Part shown: one piece after another, positions 7,429 through 11,968 of the stretch
How the letters are laid out: each line of letters starts with the position of its first letter
Numbering within the stretch: the first letter of the stretch is position 1
Assembly (NCBI RefSeq): GCF_046483665.1
Contig: NZ_JAWOCR010000036.1
Location: 1 to 11,968, forward strand
Length of the DNA: 11,968 nucleotides
From: Thiohalophilus sp046483665
Lineage (GTDB): Bacteria; Pseudomonadota; Gammaproteobacteria; UBA6429; Thiohalophilaceae
Direction: 5' to 3'
Translations under genes and position numbers: made by a program
The notes under the pieces: model-generated
The model's input: the letters and a program-made list of their open reading frames with translations, nothing else
Databases searched by the model: none
What the model was told of the DNA's origin: nothing

Positions 7429-8496
7429 ATGACAGAATTGAAAAACGATCGTTTACTGAAAGCCCTGGCCCGTGAACCGGTGGATGTGACGCCGGTGTGG
7501 ATGATGCGCCAGGCCGGTCGCTATCTGCCCGAGTACCGCGCCACGCGCGAGAAGGCGGGCAGTTTTCTGGATCTGTGCAAGAACCCCGAGCTGGCGACCG
7601 AAGTGACCCTCCAGCCGCTGGAACGTTTTGATCTGGACGCAGCGATTCTGTTCTCCGATATTCTGACCATTCCTGATGCCATGGGACTGGGTCTGTATTT
7701 CGCCGAGGGTGAAGGTCCCCGCTTTGAGCGGCCTCTGCGTTCAGCTGCCGCGATTGAACAACTGCCGGTCCCCGATGTCAGCGAGTCACTCGGGTATGTC
7801 ATGGATGCGGTGAGTACGATTCGGCGCGAGCTCGGTGGCCGGGTTCCCCTGATCGGCTTTTCCGGCAGCCCCTGGACACTGGCGACCTACATGGTCGAAG
7901 GCGGGACCACCAAGGAATTTGCCAAAGTCAAAGGCCTGCTTTACGAAGATCCCGCTGCCATGCACCAGTTACTGGATAAACTGGCGCAGACGGTAATCGA
8001 TTATCTCAATGGTCAGATCGCCGCCGGCGCCCAGGCAGTCATGATTTTCGATACCTGGGGCGGAGTGCTGACAACCCGGGATTATCACGCCTTTTCACTG
8101 GATTACATGCGCCGGATCATTGCCGGTCTTAACCGCGAGCAGGAAGGGCGCAAGGTCCCGGTAATCATCTTCAGCAAGGGCGGTTGTCAATGGCTGGAAG
8201 AACAGGCCGGGATTGGCGCCGATGCCCTGGGGCTGGACTGGACCATCGACATCGGGCTGGCTCGCCAGCGGGTGGGCCAGCAAGTCGCGCTACAGGGAAA
8301 TATGGATCCCTGCGTGCTGTATGCCCCGCCCGAGCGGATCCGCGAGGAAGTGGCCACGATTCTGCAAAGCTATGGCCCCGGGGCCGGTCATATTTTCAAT
8401 CTCGGTCATGGCATTCACCAGCATGTGGATCCCGACCATGCCAGGGCCTTCATCGATGCCGTGCACGAGCTCAGTGCACCCTACCACACGGCCTGA
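7429..8496 (+). CDS. hemE: Uroporphyrinogen III decarboxylase
   Basis: Removes four carboxyl groups from uroporphyrinogen III to give coproporphyrinogen III in heme synthesis; cytoplasmic, usually a homodimer, cofactor-free. From ATG 7429 it has 355 residues (E. coli HemE has 354) and starts MTELKNDR as in E. coli. First family signature PVWMMRQAGRYLPEY at 22-36 with the substrate-binding arginines R27 and R31; catalytic Asp in FSD at 77; second signature GFSGSPWTLATYMVEG at 143-158 with Tyr154; C-terminal NLGHGIH at 324-330. The frame is open further upstream to a TTG at 7387, but that extension (reading RLCASALKR) is encoded by the fold-back repeat and is not real. The 19 bases before the ATG are A/T only apart from one G, with no recognisable ribosome site, which is odd for a conserved gene. 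A promoter may lie in the AT-rich repeat core, but no convincing pair of boxes is seen. Confidence 0.97.
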   Translation: MTELKNDRLLKALAREPVDVTPVWMMRQAGRYLPEYRATREKAGSFLDLCKNPELATEVTLQPLERFDLDAAILFSDILTIPDAMGLGLYFAEGEGPRFERPLRSAAAIEQLPVPDVSESLGYVMDAVSTIRRELGGRVPLIGFSGSPWTLATYMVEGGTTKEFAKVKGLLYEDPAAMHQLLDKLAQTVIDYLNGQIAAGAQAVMIFDTWGGVLTTRDYHAFSLDYMRRIIAGLNREQEGRKVPVIIFSKGGCQWLEEQAGIGADALGLDWTIDIGLARQRVGQQVALQGNMDPCVLYAPPERIREEVATILQSYGPGAGHIFNLGHGIHQHVDPDHARAFIDAVHELSAPYHTA

Positions 8497-8606
8497 TCAC
8501 GCAATAAAAAAAAGGTTATTTGCCTCAAAAATATTAACCCCGCCGGGGGCGTATGCCGATACAGAGAGTGGGTAATTCCCCATAACTCGAAGAACGAGGT
8601 ATCGCG

Positions 8607-9416
8607 ATGCGCATACTACTCACTTTATTGAGTCTGCTGCTGCTCAGTGTTTCTCCGCTGCAGGCTAACGATGAATTCCCCGGCCGCAGCCTCTATCTGG
8701 ATGTGAAATACATCACCCTGGACGATCTGGCAAAACGCTACGACGATGTGGTGATCGTGGATGTGCGTTCCGGCTATGAATATGACACCTTGCACATCAA
8801 AAAAGCGATCAATATCTCGATGACTGATGCCGATTATATGGAACGCATGCGCCAGCTTCGCGAGAAAAACCCGAACGCTACCATCGTAACCTACTGTAAC
8901 GGCAAGACCTGCATGAAGTCATACAAGGCGGCACGCAAAGCCAAACAGCTTGGGGTTGAGAATGTCGTGTCTTTTGATGCGGGCATAATGGACTGGGCGC
9001 AGAATCAGCCCGAACGTTCGGTCCTGTTGGGCGAATCACCCCTGGATCCGGGCAGGCTGATTCCCAAATCAGTCTTTAAACAAAGGCTGCTGGATCCGCA
9101 AGAATTTGTGTCCCGGGCAAACCGGGAAAAACATATGATTGTGGATGCACGCGATCCTTTGCAACGTGCCGGATACGCGCTGTTCATGGGTAAAGAAAGA
9201 CGGGCCTCCCTGGCGGATGAGAAGAAAATGGGAGAACTGATGGCGCAGGCCGCCAATAGCGGCAAAAGCATGTACATTTATGATGAAGCCGGTAAGCAAG
9301 TGCGCTGGCTGATGTATCGGCTCGAGCAACAGGGTGTCAAGGACTATTACTTTATGAGTGGCGGTACCAAGGCCTTCTACCAGCAGTTACGCAATGATTT
9401 CGCCAGCGGCGAATAG
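8607..9416 (+). CDS. Exported rhodanese-like protein with two domains
   Basis: 269 residues. Residues 1-20 form a signal peptide (MRILLTLLSLLLLSV, cut after LQA), so the protein is probably periplasmic. The first rhodanese domain (about 35-140) has the VDVRSGYEYDTLHIKKAINI strand-turn pattern at 51-70 and an active-site loop with Cys97 in YCNGKTC, plus a second Cys at 102. The second domain (about 155-265) keeps the VDARDP element at 179-184 and an SGG turn at 251-253, but Asp226 stands where the catalytic Cys should be, so it is probably non-catalytic and structural or ligand-binding. The family moves sulfane sulfur or handles thiols; the physiological substrate is unknown. GAGGT at 8596-8600 is a good ribosome site, six bases before the ATG. 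The gap to hemE is 110 bp, so co-transcription is possible but not shown. Confidence 0.85.
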   Translation: MRILLTLLSLLLLSVSPLQANDEFPGRSLYLDVKYITLDDLAKRYDDVVIVDVRSGYEYDTLHIKKAINISMTDADYMERMRQLREKNPNATIVTYCNGKTCMKSYKAARKAKQLGVENVVSFDAGIMDWAQNQPERSVLLGESPLDPGRLIPKSVFKQRLLDPQEFVSRANREKHMIVDARDPLQRAGYALFMGKERRASLADEKKMGELMAQAANSGKSMYIYDEAGKQVRWLMYRLEQQGVKDYYFMSGGTKAFYQQLRNDFASGE

Positions 9417-9465
9417 TCGCCCTGTTCCCGACGGCGTTTATCGGCGGACTATTGAGTGTGCGGTG

Positions 9466-9490
9466 CTTTCGGGGCAATAGGCCCCGGAAG
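9466..9490 (+). other. Stem-loop just before the DUF2797-type gene
   Basis: CTTTCGGGGC (9466-9475) pairs with GCCCCGGAAG (9481-9490) around the loop AATAG; the 10-bp stem contains one G-U pair. It ends 22 bases before the next start codon and is not followed by a T-run. It could attenuate transcription after the rhodanese gene or affect translation of the next one. Confidence 0.45.
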
Positions 9491-9493
9491 CGA

Positions 9494-9506
9494 ATTGTGA
9501 GACAAT
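9494..9506. promoter_or_regulatory. Short inverted repeat over the ribosome-binding region
   Basis: ATTGT and ACAAT flank GAG, a perfect 5-3-5 inverted repeat six bases before the ATG at 9513. It follows the larger stem-loop by three bases, so the two together occupy nearly all of the start region. It may be a protein-binding site, a small RNA hairpin or chance. Confidence 0.25.
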
Positions 9507-9512
9507 GCGGAT

Positions 9513-10337
9513 ATGCAACTTATCGGCAATATTCGCAAACTCACTACCCGTCTCGGAGATCCGGTCGATTATCAATTGCCGATCGGCGAGCAATCTCTGT
9601 CAATGAATCCCTTGATCGGCCGCTCTTTGGCCATGACTTATCTTGGCGAAATCCATTGTATCGAGTGCGGTCGCAAGACCAGCAAGAGTTTTAACCAGGG
9701 CTATTGCTATCCCTGCTTCCGCTCCCTGGCCCAGTGCGACAGCTGCATTGTCAAACCCGAACAGTGTCATTATTTCGAAGGCACCTGCCGCGAGCCGGAA
9801 TGGGCCGATCAACACTGCATGCAGGATCACTATGTCTACCTGGCCAATTCCTCCGGCATCAAGGTGGGAATCACCCGCGGCACCCAGATTCCGACCCGCT
9901 GGATGGATCAGGGAGCCAGCCAGGCCCTGCCCATTCTGCGGGTCAAAAACCGGCTGGTCTCCGGCCTGGCGGAAATGATCTTCAAGCAACATGTGGCCGA
10001 CAAGACGGCCTGGCAGCGGATGCTCAAGGGCGCGCCCGAGCCGGTGGATCTGTCCGCCCGGCGGGATATCCTGTTTGGCGAATGCGAACAGGCATTGCAG
10101 CAGCTGGCCGAGCAACACGGAGAGAGTAGCCTGACCTTGCTGCACGACGAGCCAGCGGTTGAAATCCGGTATCCGGTGCAGGCCTATCCCGAAAAAGTGG
10201 CTTCGCTCAATTTCGACAAGACCCCGTTGATTGAAGGTGTCTTGCAGGGAATCAAGGGCCAGTACCTGATTATGAGCAGTGGAGTCTTGAACATGCGCAA
10301 GTTTTCAGGGTATAACCTGCAGCTGACTTCTCTTTAA
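9513..10337 (+). CDS. DUF2797-type cysteine-rich protein with GIY-YIG-like pattern
   Basis: 274 residues; I recognise the DUF2797 family pattern (MQ.GN.RK start, NPLIG, CGRKTSKSFNQGYCYPCF, GTCREP, KVGITR, PTRWMDQGA, GIKGQYL). Function unestablished. The N-terminal third holds nine cysteines (49, 52, 65, 68, 75, 78, 85, 92, 102), with three Cys-x2-Cys pairs, which suggests structural zinc. Residues 107-160 follow the layout of a GIY-YIG nuclease: VYL at 108-110, KVG at 117-119, then GITR with Arg129 in TRW, and Glu154 in a helix (GLAEMIFK) where the metal-binding Glu would be. This is inference from motif order, not a proven homology. The ATG at 9513 fits the usual family N-terminus; a clear ribosome site is missing and two hairpins lie immediately upstream. 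The stop is 19 bp before the next ATG, so the following small gene is probably in the same transcript. Confidence 0.8.
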   Translation: MQLIGNIRKLTTRLGDPVDYQLPIGEQSLSMNPLIGRSLAMTYLGEIHCIECGRKTSKSFNQGYCYPCFRSLAQCDSCIVKPEQCHYFEGTCREPEWADQHCMQDHYVYLANSSGIKVGITRGTQIPTRWMDQGASQALPILRVKNRLVSGLAEMIFKQHVADKTAWQRMLKGAPEPVDLSARRDILFGECEQALQQLAEQHGESSLTLLHDEPAVEIRYPVQAYPEKVASLNFDKTPLIEGVLQGIKGQYLIMSSGVLNMRKFSGYNLQLTSL

Positions 10338-10356
10338 ACCGGACTCATTGACGGCA

Positions 10357-10647
10357 ATGCAATTCTGGCAACAGTTTCAATGGCCCACCCTGGCGCGCGT
10401 GCTCGTCCTGTTCGTGCTGCTGGGTCAGTCCGCCCTGTTGCTGCATGAGAGCGGCCATATTGCCGCCACCGGTGAAACTGAATGCCAGCTCTGTCTGCAT
10501 GCCCAGCCCACGTTCTCCGTCCCGCCGACCATCGCTGTCGTCGCAGTTTTGTTCGATACGGTGGCCATCAAGGCCCCGTCTTATGCCCAACCGGTGTATT
10601 TCACCCCGACCTACGCCAACGCCTCCCGCGCGCCACCCCGTCATTGA
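10357..10647 (+). CDS. Small membrane protein with His/Cys residues, DUF2946-like
   Basis: 96 residues from ATG 10357 (a TTG at 10348 would add three). A hydrophobic segment at about 13-29 is followed by a short region with His30, His34, Cys43, Cys46 and His48 (HESGH ... CQLCLH), then a second hydrophobic stretch at about 57-71 and a C-terminus ending RAPPRH. Small proteins with this plan, including the Cys-x2-Cys and a terminal R-(A/G)-P-P, are annotated as DUF2946 and tend to lie beside metal-linked outer-membrane receptors; I rely on memory for this and the match is loose. The His/Cys cluster after the first membrane segment could bind Zn or Cu on the periplasmic side. No strong ribosome site is seen; translation may depend on the preceding gene 19 bp upstream. 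Confidence 0.6.
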   Translation: MQFWQQFQWPTLARVLVLFVLLGQSALLLHESGHIAATGETECQLCLHAQPTFSVPPTIAVVAVLFDTVAIKAPSYAQPVYFTPTYANASRAPPRH

Positions 10648-10674
10648 TCTTTCACCCGACCGACTAACGCAAAC

Positions 10675-10697
10675 GCAGTGTCCCGATGGGGGGCTGC
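10675..10697 (+). terminator. Weak terminator-like hairpin after the small membrane gene
   Basis: GCAG (10675-10678) pairs with CTGC (10694-10697) and CCC (10682-10684) with GGG (10688-10690) around GAT; the bases between can form two G-U pairs with one mismatch. The following ATGGTTAATT has only a poor T-run, so termination would be partial at best. It is 27 bases past the stop of the small gene. Confidence 0.3.
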
Positions 10698-10713
10698 ATG
10701 GTTAATTGATCCA

Positions 10714-10769
10714 CCTGTCGCAATCATGCATGTATGCCTCATACGAGGATCATGTTCACAGGCGACAGG
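10714..10769 (+). promoter_or_regulatory. Nested inverted repeats in the leader of the outer-membrane gene
   Basis: The outer arms CCTGTCGC (10714-10721) and GCGACAGG (10762-10769) are perfect 8-bp complements. Inside them CATG (10725-10728) can pair with CATG (10751-10754), and GTATG (10732-10736) with CATAC (10740-10744) around CCT. An alternative inner stem, CCTC (10737-10740) with GAGG (10745-10748), would exclude the GTATG/CATAC stem. The structure ends nine bases before the ribosome site GGGAG (10779-10783). It may be a structured 5' leader or a protein operator. It matches no riboswitch class I can recognise, and it lacks the GTTATA-N2-TATAAC-like core expected of a gammaproteobacterial Zur box. 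Confidence 0.4.
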
Positions 10770-10790
10770 CTATGATGTGGGAGACAGACA

Positions 10791-11968
10791 ATGTCCAGAA
10801 TTGCAATTATGGTTTCAGGCGTGGCCGCTCTGGCCGCCATGCCGGCTCTGGCCTATGGCCAGGCTATGGGAAAAATTACCGGTAATGAATTCAACCCGGC
10901 GATCAGCCTGATCCTCGATGGTCGCTATACCGATATCGATAACACAACGCTGGAACTGCCCGGTTTCCAGCTCGGGGGGGAGGCCGGCCTGCCCGACAAA
11001 GGCTTTGCCACGGGACACAATGAGCTGGTCCTCTCGGCCAATGTCGACGATAAATTCTATGCCCAGTTCAGTACGGCCATCATCGAGGAAGACGGCGCAA
11101 CCGAACTGGAGATGGAAGAGGCGTTTGTCGAGACCCTCGGACTGGGACACGGCCTGACCGTGCGCGGCGGCCGATTCTATTCCGGGATCGGTTACCTTAA
11201 TGCCATCCATCTGCATGCGCATGACTTTGCCGACCGACCGCTGGTTTATGATGCCATGCTGGGCGGACGTCTGAGCGACACGGGACTGCAGCTGCGCTGG
11301 ATCGCCCCTACCACGCACTATCTGAATCTGGGCGCGGAAGTCATCACGGGCAGCGAATTCCCCGGCGGGGAGAATGAAGATAACAATAACGGTCTGGCCC
11401 TGTTCGCCAAAACCGGCGGCGATATCGGGGTGAGTGCCAGTTGGCAACTGGGCGCCAGTTATTACAGCACGGAGTTTGACACACGCGAGGCGGGCGGCCA
11501 CTCGCATGGCGGCGGGACTGCCACGGCCGATAATGAGCTGCTCAACGGGGAAGTGGATATCGCCGGGATCGACTTTGTGTACAAATGGGCGCCGAAAGGC
11601 AATAACAGGGAGAAAAATTTCAAGTTGCAGGCCGAATATTTCGTGCGCGACGAAAAAGGTCGTTCGAAATTCAGCGAGACAACAGGTACAACAACTGATT
11701 CCGCCCGGGCGGACTATACCGGTGAACAGCAGGGCTTCTATGTGCAGGGCGTGTACCAGTTCATGCCGGCCTGGCGTGTGGGGCTGCGTTATGACTGGCT
11801 CGAGGCCGACAATACCATCACCAACTTTGTAAACGACGGAATCGATCAGGATGAATACCTGGAAGAGTCCGGCCTGGGCACAGAGGCGAAGGACCCCGAG
11901 CGCTACAGTATGATGATCGACTATTCACCCAGCCATTACAGTCGCCTGCGCCTGCAGTACAGTGAGCT
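10791..11968 (+). CDS. Outer-membrane beta-barrel (porin/receptor-like) protein, 5' part
   Basis: Open from ATG 10791 to the window end: 392 full codons, C-terminus missing. GGGAG at 10779-10783 is a good ribosome site with a 7-base spacer. Residues 1-21 are a signal peptide cut after ALA. The rest is made of alternating-hydrophobicity strands, many ending in aromatic residues, with Asp/Gly/Asn-rich turns, as in porins and receptor barrels; no TonB plug domain is seen in the visible part. Conserved-looking segments are FNPAISLILDGRYTDI near the start and GRFYSGIGYLN at about 127-137. Histidines cluster at 140-144 (HLHAH) and in an apparent loop at 234-242 (AGGHSHGGG). I recall similar proteins being annotated loosely as hypothetical or zinc-regulated outer-membrane receptors; a role in metal (zinc) uptake is an inference from that, the histidines and the His/Cys small protein upstream. 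Substrate unknown. Confidence 0.75.
   Translation, partial: MSRIAIMVSGVAALAAMPALAYGQAMGKITGNEFNPAISLILDGRYTDIDNTTLELPGFQLGGEAGLPDKGFATGHNELVLSANVDDKFYAQFSTAIIEEDGATELEMEEAFVETLGLGHGLTVRGGRFYSGIGYLNAIHLHAHDFADRPLVYDAMLGGRLSDTGLQLRWIAPTTHYLNLGAEVITGSEFPGGENEDNNNGLALFAKTGGDIGVSASWQLGASYYSTEFDTREAGGHSHGGGTATADNELLNGEVDIAGIDFVYKWAPKGNNREKNFKLQAEYFVRDEKGRSKFSETTGTTTDSARADYTGEQQGFYVQGVYQFMPAWRVGLRYDWLEADNTITNFVNDGIDQDEYLEESGLGTEAKDPERYSMMIDYSPSHYSRLRLQYSE

Noticed and set aside
8506..8539. Terminator-like structure on the minus strand (TAACC/GGTTA stem followed by eight T)
   Set aside because: The stem is only 5 bp with a 16-base loop, and there is no minus-strand gene for it to terminate.
8538..8548. 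CCCC-GCC-GGGG hairpin after hemE
   Set aside because: Four pairs with a 3-base loop and no T-run; too weak to call as a terminator.
9493..9507. Resemblance of AATTGTGAGACAATG to the lac operator
   Set aside because: The similarity covers only the AATTGTGAG half and there is no lac-type gene nearby; likely chance.
10648..10790. Zur box or cobalamin riboswitch upstream of the outer-membrane gene
   Set aside because: Neither the AT-rich Zur palindrome nor the cobalamin-box consensus could be found; only generic inverted repeats are present.

Overview
The window is an ordinary-looking, moderately GC-rich chromosomal segment of a gammaproteobacterium, with every supported gene on the + strand. 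The gene order SPOR-domain protein, gltB, gltD, hemE matches, as I recall it, the Pseudomonas arrangement downstream of the pil-aroK-aroB cluster (PA5037 to PA5034). GltB, GltD and HemE all read as close relatives of the enterobacterial and pseudomonad proteins. The genus cannot be fixed from the sequence; a non-enteric, environmental gammaproteobacterium is the best guess.

Layout. (1) 2-1114: the C-terminal part of a cell-envelope protein whose start lies before the window, with an Ig/IPT-like domain, an acidic linker and two SPOR-type peptidoglycan-binding repeats. (2) 1115-1290: a control region with a 14-bp perfect palindrome, a sigma70-like promoter and small hairpins. (3) 1291-7257: gltB and gltD, the two subunits of NADPH glutamate synthase (GOGAT), separated by a perfect 10-bp GC hairpin. 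(4) 7266-7409: a 144-bp fold-back repeat with roughly 40-bp inverted arms built of 8-9 bp tandem units; it fills the gltD-hemE gap and ends 19 bp before the hemE start. (5) 7429-8496: hemE, uroporphyrinogen decarboxylase. (6) 8607-9416: an exported two-domain rhodanese whose second domain has lost its cysteine. (7) 9513-10337: a cysteine-rich DUF2797-type protein with a GIY-YIG-like motif pattern. (8) 10357-10647: a small membrane protein with His and Cys-x2-Cys residues, resembling DUF2946. (9) 10791 to the window end: the first 392 residues of an outer-membrane beta-barrel protein with histidine clusters, preceded by a structured leader.

How they work together. GltB and GltD form one enzyme that makes glutamate, and glutamate feeds tetrapyrrole synthesis, in which HemE acts; beyond this metabolic link the proximity is mainly conserved synteny. 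The last two genes look like a separate module, possibly for metal handling at the envelope (inference from His/Cys residues and pairing). No tRNA, rRNA, CRISPR array, phage gene or transposase was seen. The least explained parts are the fold-back repeat, the small protein/outer-membrane protein pair with its leader, and the DUF2797 protein.
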